Source: Perca fluviatilis
Taxonomy: Eukaryota > Chordata > Actinopteri > Perciformes > Percidae
Length of the DNA: 64,000 nucleotides
Reading direction: 5' to 3'
Assembly: GCF_010015445.1 (NCBI RefSeq)
Contig: NC_053114.1
Coordinates: 14,829,224 to 14,893,223 of the forward strand
This document shows, piece after piece, positions 34,720 to 47,042 of the stretch; within the stretch, counting starts at the first letter, position 1; each line of letters begins with the position of its first letter. Below the pieces are notes generated by a model. The model was not told where the DNA came from and did no database searches. It worked only from the letters and a program-made list of their open reading frames with translations. Position numbers and translations under genes: made by a program.

Positions 34720-34948
34720 GCAGGCTGTTGGAGCCAAGAGCAGAGTGTACGACAGCAAAGGCCGACTGCTCTCCAACAACAAGGACATGTGTGACTGTCT
34801 GGACGTGGACTGTATGGGCTGCTTCTACCCGTGCCCTGACTGCGGCTCACGCAAGTGTGGCGTCGAGTGCCGCTGCGACAGGAAGTGGCTTTACGAGCAG
34901 GTGGAGGTGGAGGGTGGAGAGATCATCCGGAACAAGTTTGCTATTTAG
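34720..34948 (+). CDS. arl14ep: ARL14 effector protein, last coding exon
   Basis: The acceptor CTTGTGCCTTCAG precedes an exon that reads [18 protein letters not shown], then the Cys-rich module [29 protein letters not shown] and [16 protein letters not shown], ending NKFAI and a TAG stop. This is the diagnostic C-terminal domain of ARL14EP (ARF7EP/C11orf46), a linker between the small GTPase ARL14 and myosin 1E in mammals. More than ten cysteines suggest metal binding. The exon starts in phase 2 if the first of two tandem acceptors is used (CAG|GCAG|GCT). Upstream exons are not identified with confidence. Poly(A) signals AATAAA occur at 35739 and about 35796. Confidence 0.92.
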
Positions 34949-35149
34949 TTAACGACTCTTTTTGGGGACTTCTGGGAATAGCGCCCTGAATTCCGTTGCC
35001 AGTCAGGCTGATGGACCAGTTTAAAACTGATATATTTTTTTTTAAAGGACTCTTCCACAATGTGCACTGCTATTTATCTGCCCGTGTTGGATGTGCTTGT
35101 TGTTGCTCTTAAAATTGTTGAGTGTTCCATTTTTTAAGCTTTTTATTTC

Positions 35150-35338
35150 TTAGATAATTTTTTGGGTATTTTTAGGACTTTATTGACAGGACAGCTGAAG
35201 AAATGAAAGGGGGGAGAGAGAGAGAGAGGGGGAATGACATGCAGCATAGGGCCGCAGTCGAACCCGGGCCCGTTGCGTCTAGGAGTAAACCTCTATACAT
35301 GGGCGCCCGCGCTACCAACTGAGCTAGCCGGGCGCCCT
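35150..35338 (-). mobile_element. tRNA-derived SINE
   Basis: Read on the - strand from 35338, the head is GGGCGCCCGGCTAGCTCAGT followed by TGGTAGCGCGGGC, a tRNA 5' half with A box. Then comes GGGTTCGACT (B box). The body continues GCATGTCATTCCCCC(TC)n. The tRNA fold is broken after the anticodon arm, so this is a pol III retroposon and not a tRNA gene. It lies in the arl14ep 3' UTR. Confidence 0.85.
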
Positions 35339-35886
35339 CCAGTTAATGTTTTAACGTGCCATTCTCTGTTAAGAAACTCTTTTCTAAATGTTTAATGTCT
35401 GCACTGTAACATCTGCAGAGGTGAGACACACTTACCCTGATTGTTTAATGTCCAACTGTCTCAGGTGAAATCCCAAATTCCACTTTGTCCCAACGGGTTG
35501 CTGAAGTCTGTGTAGTTTAATAATTCATTTTTGTTCTACTTGGATTATTAAAGAAGTGAAAACTGATGTGACATCATAATACATTTGAAATACGCAACTG
35601 GAATCATGACACACACTTTGAAAGATCTGTGACATTTATGGATGTACACGTTGCATATTTTCATTTAAGAGGAAAAACTGTCTGGACCATAAATGTTCAA
35701 GGAAACATTTTACATTATATTAATCAGCAGTTGTTAGTAATAAAAAAAGAGTTTTTGAAGCATAAGCAATGATGTTTTTTTGTTTTGCATATTGAATAAA
35801 ATATTTTTTCAAATCTGACTGTAGTGTTCAAGCTTCAAAACGCATCTGTATGTATGACCTTTCTTGTGAAAAAAAATACCCACGGC

Positions 35887-36082
35887 TAGTGACGGTCAAA
35901 TGAAGCTTCGCGAACCAGTGTCTTTACTTTCTGAGCTCACTAGATGGCGCTCTCTGTTCAAAGAAAAAGGTGAAATGAATGGCAATTCAATGGGTTTTCA
36001 AACCCTTTGTTGAACAGAGAGCGCCATCTAGTGAGCTCAGAAAGTAAAGACTGGTTCGCGAAGCTTCATTTGACCATCACTA
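35887..36082. mobile_element. 196-bp hairpin hAT MITE with perfect 8-bp TSD
   Basis: Arms of about 75 bp (from TAGTGACGGTCAAATGAAGC; right end GCTTCATTTGACCATCACTA) are almost perfect reverse complements around a short loop near 35985. The 8-bp duplication CCCACGGC is at 35879-35886 and 36083-36090. Confidence 0.93.
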
Positions 36083-36094
36083 CCCACGGCAGGT

Positions 36095-36640
36095 AATAAT
36101 TGGTATAACTTTTAAAAAACAAACATTGGAGACAGGCCCAGGCAGAACTTTAAAACAACAGGAGTAACGTGAACGTCCTAATCTGATTGTATCAATCCTG
36201 TAGGAGATTTCAGAGGGGTTTCTTTAGGCCCCTGGCTGTTAATAAGATTAATTAAATCTAAATGTAGATTTGGGTATTGTTTTGTAATGATGGGAAAGAC
36301 AAAACTGTCCCAAGGTTTTTACCCCACAGTGAATATTCATAATATTAATTGCCTTCGTCAGATTGTGGTGTATATATGTTGCTATATCTACACTCCCAAA
36401 CATCTTGGTTCTCCTGGGACTGCTTATCACAGTCACAATTAATCTGGACAATTGAAGAATAACAGTTAATCTAGAGAAAGGGATACTTTTTTTGGTCTGG
36501 GTAACGAAAGAAGAAAAGCTCCGCATGATCTTTGGAAAGCACACACGCACACACACGCCCAAACACTAATTGCTTAACTGATCACTAACCAATCACTGCT
36601 TTAGTATAGGCTTATACATAGGTCAAAGGTTAGATTACCT
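36095..36640. other. Gene-free stretch
   Basis: No exon or repeat edge was recognised; there is a short CACACACGCACAC run near 36545. Confidence 0.4.
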
Positions 36641-36650
36641 GTTTTGAACA

Positions 36651-37310
36651 ATGGATGCCAACAATAGACATAGAGCAAGGGGAGTAGGAGGGAGAGGCAT
36701 GGGACGACAACCAGGACGAGTTGGAAGAAGAGGAGGAGGAAGAGAAGGAAGGAGAACCATCTCTGATGAGATCAGGGCCAAATTTAGTGATCATGTGATC
36801 AACCGTGTATTGACCATGACAGAGGCTGTACTGAGAGTCCAGCCCAACTTAAGTCGCTTTACAGTGGCGTCCATAATTCAAACCAGTTTTATGTTTGTTT
36901 TTTCTTGTATGCTACTGTACACAACACTGTGCTGCTGCTACAACAGTCACTTTTTGCCAAATACATATTTTCTGTTTGAACATTGCATTGGTGTTTACAG
37001 TGTACTTTTCAACCACCATCAGCAGATTACTTTTACTGTATAACGCTGTATGGAAATGTAGATATAAGCCTGTGAAAGACAAAAGAGCTTTAGACTTAGA
37101 GCAACAGTGTGTACATGGTATATCCAAAAAATTACTTTTATGAAAAAGGTGTTTGCCATTTGATGCAAAAGCTTCATTTGGAGGTGTGTTTATGGCATTT
37201 TGAATGCAGTGTTTATTTTGAAGGAGATATGAGGCATTGTGCATTTTTGTGTGCAGTTTTGGGAATTGTGTGTAGAGTTTTGAAAAAAGGAGACATAGTT
37301 TTAAAAACGT
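36651..37310 (+). pseudogene. Tc1/IS630-like transposase N-terminal fragment (second copy)
   Basis: ATG 36651 opens MDANNRHRARGVGGRGMGR, an Arg/Gly-rich head. It is followed by TISDEIRAKFSDHVINR and VQPNLSRFTVASI, the helix-turn-helix of the same family as the relic at 488-2085. The catalytic part is gone. The sequence after 37100 (GATGCAAAAGCTTCATTTGG, GTGTGTAGAGTTTTGAAAA) looks like the 3' end of that element. This copy shows what the N-terminus looked like without the minisatellite. Confidence 0.7.
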
Positions 37311-37378
37311 AAGTAAGCTGTATTATGGGTATGCATGACCAGTTCTATTTCAGGAGCTGTCGTATACCACTGAGTTAA

Positions 37379-37843
37379 AGGTCCCATGATATGGTGCTCT
37401 TTGGATGCTTTTATGTAGACCTTAGTGGTCCCCTAATACTGTATCTGAAGTCTCTTTCCCGAAATTCAGCCTTGGTGATAAATTACAGCCACTGGAGCCA
37501 GTCCCACAATGAGCTTTCCTTAGGATGTGCCATTTCTGTGTCTGTAGCTATTGAGGAGGACGAGATAGGGGGGGGCAAGGTAGAGGGTGGGGGTGTGGCC
37601 TTGACCAACTGCCACTTTTCTCGTTTGAAAGCCATGATGTCTCTCTCTCATGGGTGGGCCAAATTCTCTGGGTGGGCAAAGCAGAGAAAGGGGATCTGAG
37701 CTTTCATTTTCTCAAAGGCAGAGCAGGATACCCAGGGCTAAGTTTAGACCTATTGGCTAGAAATGGTGACCATAGGCAGGCTGGGGGAACTCATATTAAT
37801 GTTAAAAAACCTCATAAAGTGAAATTTTCATACCATGGGACCT
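37379..37843. mobile_element. MITE with TTAA TSD
   Basis: Termini AGGTCCCATGATATGG and CATACCATGGGACCTT are flanked by TTAA (37375-37378 and 37844-37847). An 18-bp direct repeat GTATACCACTGAGTTAAA brackets the site (37362 and 37860), probably a pre-existing tandem repeat. It is non-coding. Confidence 0.88.
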
Positions 37844-38133
37844 TTAAGTCAACAGAATTGTATACCACTGAGTTAAATTACCGGAATGAATTAGAAGATT
37901 CTCTCTTAATTAAATGGGGAAAAACTAACAAGCAAGTAATTCAAATGTCAGGGCTTAACCTTTAGTCCCATTATATCTGTCCAATGTTCAGTCAGGCAGT
38001 GGTGTAAGGGAAGGTAATCCCTCCTACTGTAAATGACAGCATACCGTTCGTTTATGGGTGTTATAGAAAGCAGTAAAGACATGTCCGTAGAGTCATCCTT
38101 TTAAAAATGTAATTTATTTTTTATTTCCATTAG

Positions 38134-38278
38134 GAAATTCTTTGCCCATTTATCACAGACTGAACACACAAGAAGACCCATCTCATTTGCTTCCCCCGAC
38201 ACACTGACCAAAGGCAACATGACACAGCAGTTCATCACACGGGCTAAAGAAAGAGTTGCCGATCTGCTCAGACAGTAA
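38134..38278 (+). CDS. Candidate terminal coding exon, gene unidentified
   Basis: After an acceptor with a T-rich tract (TTTTTTATTTCCATTAG), the exon completes a codon and encodes 47 residues (KFFAHLSQTEHTRRPISFA, then TLTKGNMTQQFITRAKERVA) to a TAA stop. A poly(A) signal AATAAA follows at 38518. The composition is that of a real protein C-terminus. It begins in phase 2, which fits the exon ending at 31804. The family is not recognised. Confidence 0.5.
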
Positions 38279-38810
38279 TGTCTCATTTATACACATCCTG
38301 CCGTCCTTGCGCTTGGCTGTAGGTCGAGTGTCATGCAGCCCGTGGTCGCTTTCTCTCCATATCCTCATGCATTTGCAGCATGAGCTGAAAAGCACGGCCC
38401 TGCCAGATTTGAACTTTGAGGATATTTTTATTAAAGGGCATGTACATTGTTGTCTTCTAGGGAAAATGGGGTGTGCAGTCAGCTTACCATAACATTTGAC
38501 AAAAACCATGTTGTTTTAATAAATGTAGGTTTGCTGTTCTGGTTTCATTGCCACTGTCTTCATACTGCATTTACCTCATTTTTTTAAAGGGCTACCGTGC
38601 CCCCATAATATTGAGTTTATTGTTATATGTGTATTGTAAGTCTTTTGTAGAACCATACCTATAAAGGGTTGGTGGTGTATAACACTTGTGCTTATTTGGT
38701 ACCCCTTAAATCGCATGTGGCCCCAGCCTGGTCCTCCATTTGAAATGGTTCTAGAACCACCACTGGTATAAAGTTTGGAATTGAATCCTTCATGTCATGT
38801 TTTTAGGATA

Positions 38811-39300
38811 GACTGTATAAAACATGGGCAAACATGGACGTGGTCTCTGCAACGTCACCCAAAGGTTTCTGAAGTGAAGCTCAACGTGGGCGGCTGTGGC
38901 TGTCGCCATCTTGGCAGTTCCTGACTCTGCCTGCTCACAGCTAATCCAAAAATGGGCAAAGAGGTGGAGCGTGGGGTGGAGCTGAGGCGGGCCGAATTAA
39001 GAGGGCCTTGGTTGCTAAGCTAGCCACCTGTGATAGCAGCCACCTGTCCTTTTAAAGCGGCACAACGTTAATTATGCATAGCTTCAGGCCCTAATAATAA
39101 ACACAATAAACAAGTGTGTTATATAATAATTCACCCCCTGTACAGTTGTCATGAACGAGAAACTCTGTTAAAGTCTGCTGTGAAGTTGCGCATTTTAACA
39201 TGGGGTTCTGTTGGGATGGACTTACTTTTGGAGACGGCCTCAAGTGGCCATTCGAGGAACTGCAATTTGTGGCTTCATTTTCCAGCCCCGGAGGATAGTG
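38811..39300. repeat. Dispersed MITE-like repeat
   Basis: Holds ATAGACTGTATAAAACATGG, ACGTGGTCTCTGCAACGTCAC, GGCCTCAAGTGGCCATTCGAGG and GGCTTCATTTTCCAGCCC. This combination is recognised from memory as a common fish non-autonomous element. Similar starts (ATAGACAGTATAAAG) occur near 18768. Confidence 0.55.
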
Positions 39301-39332
39301 CTTGTTGTTTAGCCACATTAGCGACGTCGAGC

Positions 39333-39797
39333 TAGCCTGACAAGCCAGACCCACATCAAGATGTTGGGTCTGGGAACTCACCATTGGCAGGGCTCAATCC
39401 GAGATAAACAGTTGTCTTTCAAATTCCCTCTGCACTCATAGCCAACCAGAGCAACGCTAGTTGATAGATTCAACTTTTGCCGTATTCGGTCGGCAAAACT
39501 CCGAACACAGTGCTTAACTCCAAGTCTTCCAGAGTCGCGGCCAAAGCCGATTCGAAAGACCGCTGTTCGCCAGCAGCAGCAGCCATCTTCTTTGTTTTGA
39601 AGTAGCAGGGTATTCACGCGGAACAGTCACAACTCTGCCGTCCTTATGTTAAGCCCGCCCACCGACTCTATACACGATGTGATTGGCCTGACCAGAATTT
39701 GGTTTATCCAGCTCGCAAGCCAACGGAGAATTGCTAGACTGACCCTGGCTGCAAATTACTTTTCCTGCCGCTAGGGTGCGTCTAGATTTCTAGGCTA
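39333..39797. mobile_element. hAT-type MITE (TAGCCT TIR)
   Basis: It begins TAGCCTGACAAGCCAGACCC and ends GTGCGTCTAGATTTCTAGGCTA. Flanks ACGTCGAGC (39324-39332) and ACATCGAGC (39798-39806) match at 8 of 9 positions, consistent with an old 8-bp duplication. Confidence 0.75.
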
Positions 39798-39901
39798 ACA
39801 TCGAGCAGCTCAGGTTCTTAAACATTTCATATTGGTGGACCCCAGTACTCTCACTGGCTTAAATCACACATTAATTAAATTCAAACTGCCAAACCAGCCA
39901 T

Positions 39902-40590
39902 TCAGAGCCCAGCCGTTAATAAAAGATAGTAGTGATAATAGTGTCCTTGTACAGAAAAAGCTGATTGTCCAAATGAAGTACTACATTTAGGGATCTGACA
40001 ATTACCGTTCTGAGCTCCTCTAGTCCTTGAACCCACAGCCCTGAGAGCAACTATGCACTCACTCAAGACCTGCGGGGCTTGCTGACTTAAGCATTTATGC
40101 ATCAGTTCAAACAAAGAAAAATTAATGAAATTTACAAATGATGAAATGTTTAAATTCCTCAGACTAACAAAATGATGTGACCTAATGGGTTTCCTATCTA
40201 GGATTTTAACTGCTCTGTTATAAATCATTTGAATTGGCTTGACTGTGGTAACAGTAGCCTGTGATAATGTGCAGATGCAGTAACTTATATGCGAGAAGAT
40301 CATGGCATGCATGAAAGTGTGAGCAGCATAAAACGGTAGGTAGTCCCTGATCAATCTGAATGTGTAAAGATTTGCTTTGGCTACTCAACATATTTTTTTA
40401 ATATGACTGTCAAATTTAAGTTAAGAGTCAAGTACAAGGCCCAGGTATTTGACCTCTGAGATCTGCTGGATCTTATACCCATCTATCCGTAAATTTAGTT
40501 CTTCTGATATGGACTTGAATCTTGAACCAAAGCAAATAGACATAGTCTTTTTAACATTCAATGTCAGACCTACTCACATAACTTGTGTGC
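39902..40590 (-). pseudogene. Non-LTR retrotransposon reverse transcriptase fragment
   Basis: Read on the - strand from about 40585: LTLNVKKTMSICFGSR, RIDGYKIQQISEVKYLGLVL, then after stop codons LYTFRLIRDYLPFYAAHTFM, MIFSHISYCICTLSQA and FELMHKCL. The VKYLGLVLD motif marks the thumb region of LINE reverse transcriptases. Internal stops make it dead. Confidence 0.7.
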
Positions 40591-40739
40591 TTAGTTTTTA
40601 TGAAATTCAACTCAAGGAAGAATTCACCACACCCTGCCAAAAAGCCATCCACTACATGACCATTTCCTCCCTCCAGCAGAGCGACAGACTCGTCTATAAA
40701 CCTATAAAATATCTAAATATTGGCTGCGGCAGTCATTAG

Positions 40740-42600
40740 TGAGGAGAGAGCACAAACCTCCGGGGAGCTGCTGGATTAAACCAAGCCGCTGTTAAAGGAC
40801 ACCAATGACCTAAATGGACTGAAATCTGTCAGCGGATATCCAGCCTGCTTTGTTCACAGTGAACTGGAGACGTGACAGAAGAGTCTGTGTGGAGTTTAAA
40901 GGCTGAAACAAAATCTATGAACATGAGAGTGAGTAGGCCGAAGGTCCGTCTGGATGTTGACAGAGAAGATGAAGTATTGTGGCTGTCCCATCTTTCACTC
41001 CTTTATGTGTGTATAGCTAAGTAGGCCTATATATACTATCACGGATCTGATGTGGCAAGCTTGTTTTAATAAATTCAGTAGTGCTGAAACAATTGGTCAA
41101 TTAATCGATCGGGTCAACTGGAAATTCACTTTCAAAAATCGATAAATCGATACTTGACATACAAGCTTTGAGCTAAACGCTAACTTTACCATGCTAAAAT
41201 GCTCACAATGACAATTCTAACATGCATGATATTTACCATGTTCACCATCTTAATTTAGCGTGTTAGCATGTTAACTTGCTAATTAGCAATAAACTCAAAG
41301 AGCAGCTGAGGGGCATTGTCATTAGTTTTGCAGGTATTTCATAAACAACAACTTTACATATTGGGGGGGCTTTTGCACAAAAGTAAAATGAAATCCTGGA
41401 TAACCGAACTTGACTTAGTGTGATCCGCTCATCGTTGCTTAATCGGTTGCACGTTTGCCAAGCCAAGATGAGAAGGTGAAGCTATGTCAAGCCAGGTGTA
41501 CATAGTTGGGATAAGTGCACGTTCACGGCTTTCTTAAATAGACCATGTTATCGATCACAGATTTACTGATTTACTAAAATGGAGAATACACATTGTGTAT
41601 TCTTTACACAGAGTGAGCAGCAGCTTCACATGGAATTATGACAACGTGAGACACATTTGTAAAAAAGAAACATGAGCGAAAGCGAGGCAGACGATCACGG
41701 ACCGACTGAATGCGCAAGTAGCCTAAAAATATACATTTACTGACCACTGCTCTGAATTGAAACTGCCATACTATTCAAGAAGTTAGGCTAATTATTTGCA
41801 CAAAAGAGCAGTTGTACTCTTTGCCTTAAAAGTGAGCAGAAGACTAATGTTACGCAGGAAATGTACCATGAAGATCAATTACAACCACTAATCTACAATG
41901 CTGTGAAGCGTACATATCCCTCTCTCTCTCACTCTGTCTCTCTCTCTCTTGTATGGGCTAAAATGTAAATTACCTAAGGAATATATTTACTTCCACTGCT
42001 CGCTTTTCAGGCAAAGTGTACAACAGTTTTTTTGTGGAAATAATTAGCCTAACTCCTTAAATGGTTTCATTTAAGAGCAGTAGTTCGTAAATGTATATTT
42101 TTAGCTATATCATTCAGTCGGTCCGCTTCTGCCACGTTTTTTCTCACTTAATTTCTTTTGTTTTGTTTTTTACAGAGGCAGTTTCCTTTTTTATTTATTA
42201 TATGCTTTGCTTCCTAGTAGGCCTATATGGACATAGAAAAGAAAGATTTGGACTCTAAAATCTAGAAACTGTAAAGATAATTAAGTGATACATTTAATGG
42301 ACACTTGAAACAGGACTGTAACACAGTGTACTCATCAGTTATTTCCCCCCAGCCACATATAAGGCCAAAAACCATTGAGGTGTCCTCTCCATGTTGTTTC
42401 ATGGATGTACAGTTGCCTCAACTATATAGTTACTGGTCCAGTGAACTAAGACTATAATAAGGGAGGATTGTACAATTATAAAAACCTATAATAACTATTC
42501 ATTCCTCCCAAACTATAGTCCCAGTTCACTGGAGAGAACACACATTGTGTGCTAAGAATGCCAAATACAGTGCACATGGAAGAGGAACATACATGGTCCT
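40740..42600. other. Gene-free stretch with small repeats
   Basis: A fragment near 41070-41150 (GTGCTGAAACAATTGGTCAAT, TAATCGATCGGG) resembles a hAT MITE edge. At about 42436-42535 a short imperfect inverted repeat occurs (CCAGTGAACTAAGACTATA / ACTATAGTCCCAGTTCACTGG). No exon was found. Confidence 0.4.
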
Positions 42601-42654
42601 TTGTTAAAGAATACTCAAAGAAATAAATCAACTAAAATAGTTAAAAGTGTTTTT

Positions 42655-42690
42655 GGTCCCCCCCCTGTCCCCCCTTTTTGCCCCCCCCAA

Positions 42691-42721
<31 letters not shown>

Positions 42722-42739
42722 CATTCTTTTTTTTTATTA

Positions 42740-42771
<32 letters not shown>

Positions 42772-42800
42772 CTTTTTACCCCCCCCCCTCTTTTTTTTTT
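42655..42800. repeat. Low-complexity C/T tract
   Basis: Runs of C and T, mainly poly(T) with CCCCCCC blocks. The long Phe or Lys reading frames over it are meaningless. Confidence 0.9.
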
Positions 42801-43689
42801 CATCAAACTTCTAACAACAATATGAACAGCAGTTTTCATACAGCAATATAACACTAACAATGACTGTCACATGGATAATTATAAAAAATAATGGTCACAA
42901 CTTTATATAACAGTGCTTTACTGAACAGCAATATGCACCTGTTGTATTTTAATGCAGGCTGATAATAATAATAAGGTATAAGCACTGCGGAGTGAACAGA
43001 AAAGGCCCCAGGATTAATAAATCCTGGCTGTTAGCCTGGTCAGGAGCAGGCTAGCTGCACAGAATAAATCTCCATGGAAATTTAGGTGCCTCTGCTTTTG
43101 TGCAACCAAGTCAAGGCTAAATTCATCCAGGATAACTGGAATATCCCGGCTTAATCCCTTATCTTGGTTTTGCGCAATAGCCCACTGATGAAGGCGCTGC
43201 ATAAACAGTTAAGGGACGCCAAAGTTATTACAATTCATCCTGAAGCGGACATGAATGTCAAAGGCAATCCATCCGATACTTGTTGAGATATTTTAGTCTT
43301 TTCTTTGTTTTATATCATTATAAATGTAATGTCTTTGGGTTTTGGACTGTTGGTCCAATCCTGTCTCCTAATTTAGAGAAGATAGAACTTTATTAATCCT
43401 GAGGGTAGTCTGGATCAACAGAAGTACATTTCTAGGATGAAGCCTGATATCCGACGCGTGGCTCACCTCACATCCAGGATGTCTGTCGGCTTCTGCTCTC
43501 TGTGTGTTGCCATTCTTAAAATCCCTGCGCTTCGGGAAACGACAACAAACTTCGAGCTAACAAGCTACACGCTGAAAATGGATCGTGCAATAAGGCAGGC
43601 CTGCATGTTTCATTCTCGGGGGAATGATTGTAAAGATTAAAAATGAATATGTTTACGGCATTTGATATCTAATTAGAACGTTTTGGGAC

Positions 43690-44340
43690 CAATAGGTGGA
43701 GATTGCTGTGGACGAAGTACACACGGCGAGACTATTTTGCAGAGCCACTGTCTAAGCGCCGCCGAACAAACTCCAGTTTTCCACTCGCAGATCAGTCTGG
43801 CATCTTGAGAGAGAGAAAATTTGGAGCCGTTCGCCAAACGACCGGGCCAATCAGCGTTGGTTTTGAGGCGGGTTTAGGTGGTGATAGACAGATGGTTTAT
43901 CCAATCAGCTAACCAGTATTTTCAGACAGCGGTAGCCCTAATAATGTTAGCTGCTCGCTAATGCTTTTTTCTCTTGGATCCTTCTTTTGGAATATGGACC
44001 GGGAACCTGAAAGGGTGCCTTTTATTCGTAAATTCTCGTTACACAAACGGCAAATATCCTTTACCGACATGTTGCTTGCTTGCTGAGCTAATGAGCTATG
44101 CTTTGCCTGCAGCAGCAGGGGCTTGTGGTTGTATTTCCATACGCTTCGTTGATCTGATTGGTTGATTTGGCCCATCTATCACCAACATAGGTGATAGACA
44201 GATGGTTTATACAATCAGCTAACCAGTATTTTTGCCCCTTCCCAAAAGTTCTCCAATGGAAAGTTCCCAGATGGATATGCCGAGCAAATGCGAAGCAATC
44301 CATCTGGCGGAGTCAGGTTATATCTGTATACGATCCTGAG
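43690..44340. repeat. MITE-like region with a 40-bp direct repeat
   Basis: GTGATAGACAGATGGTTTAT followed by CAATCAGCTAACCAGTATT occurs at 43881-43920 and again at 44191-44230 with one substitution. The surroundings (GGGCCAATCAGCGTTGG, GCAATCCATCTGGCGGAGTC) look like a fish non-autonomous element with an internal duplication. Confidence 0.55.
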
Positions 44341-44344
44341 GGAA

Positions 44345-45360
44345 ATTGCAACAGTTGCAGTACAAAGTAGGAACAGTGCAAATACAAAATAAAGTACAAT
44401 ATAAAAAATAACCATTATTAAGATTATTAAAATCAGCTGGTGAATATTTCCAATGTCCAACATATACATAAGTCAAATGATAAGGATCATAGCCTATGCA
44501 CGAGAAGTGGCATATACAAAATGTGTGCAACATTAAATCTTAGATAGCATATATAAGACATCACACCAGGTTATGGAAACTTGTGATAAGCATTTTTGAT
44601 TATTTTTTTTTTTTGTGGAAAAAAATTATTAATGGAACAAATAACTAATAATAAAAAATAATCTAGCAATAAGCAAAAAATCAGCAAACTAACTTCAACC
44701 TCTGGCAAGAAGTCACTGTTTTTACATGCACATTTGTGGGTTTGTGAGCTGCTTTTTTTAAAAGAAACATCTCCAGTCAATAATGGCCGAAGAACAATTA
44801 ATTAGATGTTGCCGTCGATTCACAGTATATATGGGAGTCCATTATTGTCTTTTTTCAGCCATACCTATGATGGCTATTGATGCCAAATTCCAGTTTTAGC
44901 TTTTGGGTTTGGGATCAATTGATTTAATTTCCCCAAAGCTGTAAGTGGTAAAAATGATGTCTTTGGAGGATTATTCAGCACCGGTGGAGGTTTGTGCTCT
45001 TCTAATGCCTTTTATTTGCGTTTCTGGAGAGGAACTATATCACTTTATCTGCATCTTCCTGCGATTGCGTCATTTTATCTATCGTGCACTCTCTGTGCTG
45101 CTTGTGTACCTCAGTGTGTTTGTATTGAAATATTGACATTGTGATATAGTACAGGCTAAGACAGCAGGGACCCTGAAGGCCAAAGTCTATCTCATGTCAG
45201 CTTGTATTCCTCTACTACAAGCAGCTTAGTTAAGCTTCCCCTGCAGGGTCGATCATCGCTCCATCTCCTTTTCCTCCACACAACAATCTGAAAACTTGTC
45301 TGTCTAAGAAATACTTCAGCTCCCTCTCTCATTTATCTTCTTCCTGAACTTGCTGCAGTG
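44345..45360. other. Gene-free stretch
   Basis: AT-rich, with no coding or repeat boundary seen. Confidence 0.4.
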
Positions 45361-45370
45361 TGCTGCTGTC

Positions 45371-45771
45371 TAGGGCTGGGTCCCGAATTTGACACTTTTT
45401 AGGCACCGACCGAATTGCCTCTAAAGTATTGAGTATCGAAAAATGCCTAGTCATTCAATACCCAATTTCAATAACCAAGGAGTAAATCTCATCAGCGTCA
45501 GTGAGCCAATAAGCATGCAGCATGCTTCTACCAAGATCTAGGAAGGTTTGTGATTGGCTGTCTAACGTTACACGTCGTAAAGACACGCAGGAAAGGCCGG
45601 GGCTCATGTAGTAGGAGCTGCAAAATAAATCAAAAGCGCCGTAATGTTTAATGTTGTAATTTCTTTTTGTTTTATAAAATTGGTATCGAAAAAACTAGTG
45701 TTTAGGAATCGGTATCAATGTCACGGTATCAGTATCGGTACTGGAAATTTTTGGAGCAATACCCAGCACTA
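45371..45771. mobile_element. hAT MITE with perfect 8-bp TSD
   Basis: Termini TAGGGCTGGGTCCCG and AGCAATACCCAGCACTA are flanked by CTGCTGTC at 45363-45370 and 45772-45779. The interior is rich in TATCGAAAA / GGTATC. It is related in its first bases to the element at 24503-24861. Confidence 0.9.
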
Positions 45772-45784
45772 CTGCTGTCAGACA

Positions 45785-47040
45785 AATACTCTCTGTATTC
45801 TTCTCACATTTTATATCTTTTACAACTTCATTTTTTTCTGTCATTGATCACTCTGTTCCATTACGTTCTATCATAAATCATTTCATTGATTGTCTCACTT
45901 GTTAGGGCACTATGGCTTTGACCCTTGCACTACTGGCTGGCTAAAATCTGACACGCTTTATTGTGAATACAAGTGTTCTCCAGTTGCACACATTTAAAAT
46001 CACTCCAGATTAGACTTTACAGCAACAATGTTAACACTGATTTCTAGAAACCACGCTAATAGAGTTGTTTTTGCCCTAATTTTCTCTCTGAGACAGTACA
46101 CAGGGGAACTTGGCCTATTTTAACTTCACTTTACGTGTTATAAGGAGTACTACTCAGCCTGTGAAAACATTGAATGTCTTCTTTGGCTCTGAAGGGAGCT
46201 CTCCAAAGTTTGAAAAAAAAAATAACCCTCATGATGTCTAATGAAAGACGAATTATTGGGGATCTTTACCCATATTAGGTTCTAAAAGTGAGAATATCTC
46301 GGCCCCTGCAGCTTCGTTTTGGACCATTCTTTGTTTAATCTATCCCTCGTGAGTCCCTCAACTGCATGCTGGAGTACCCATTCATGACAAAAAACATGTC
46401 AAAATAGGGAAAAGATACACAGTGGTACAACAATTTTGCAGTCCTTAAAAAGTTACTAAACTGTCACAACAAGCCCAAAGTTGCCTGTGTGGTGTAATTA
46501 TTCTCTTCATTTCTTCACCATATTTTAGCAATAAAAATGAATAGTTCATCATTTGGAGCTGCCCTATCTTTTTAATGTTTCACTCTTTCTCTTTGTCTAG
46601 GAAAAAAAGAGCTGTTACATCCAGATTTCTTCTACTTGGGTCATCACCTTTATGCCTTACAAATACAATTAAAATACTGACATAAATCATTGTTTCATTT
46701 TCTCAATGAAAATCCTTAGCCGCACTAATGCTGACAACCCATTATACTGAATGAGATGCTGCCCACACTAAAGGAGATCATGTTGGGGTAACGCTGATAC
46801 GTTGCCAAGTCACAACACTGTAGGTAGTAATTAACAGCTTCTCGTGTTAATGAGTGAGTTCTCTGTCATTAGCAGGAGACCTCAGGTTTGTCCACGTCTC
46901 AGGATTAATAAGATGTTACGCCAGCAATCTGCACACTCAGAAGCTGCACCTGCTTTTGGCTAAAAACAAGGCTTTTCCAAACTCTATTACCGAGACTGTT
47001 ATATTCTACATCTGATAGTGGCCCAAAATATACAATGACA
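45785..47040. other. Gene-free stretch
   Basis: No exon, RNA gene or clear repeat was recognised. Confidence 0.4.
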
Positions 47041-47042
47041 GT

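Noticed and set aside
35296..35338. Functional tRNA gene
   Set aside because: The D-arm and B box are present, but the anticodon and acceptor stems do not close, and a SINE body follows.
42601..42860. Phe-rich or Lys-rich reading frames
   Set aside because: Poly(T) and poly(C) low complexity.
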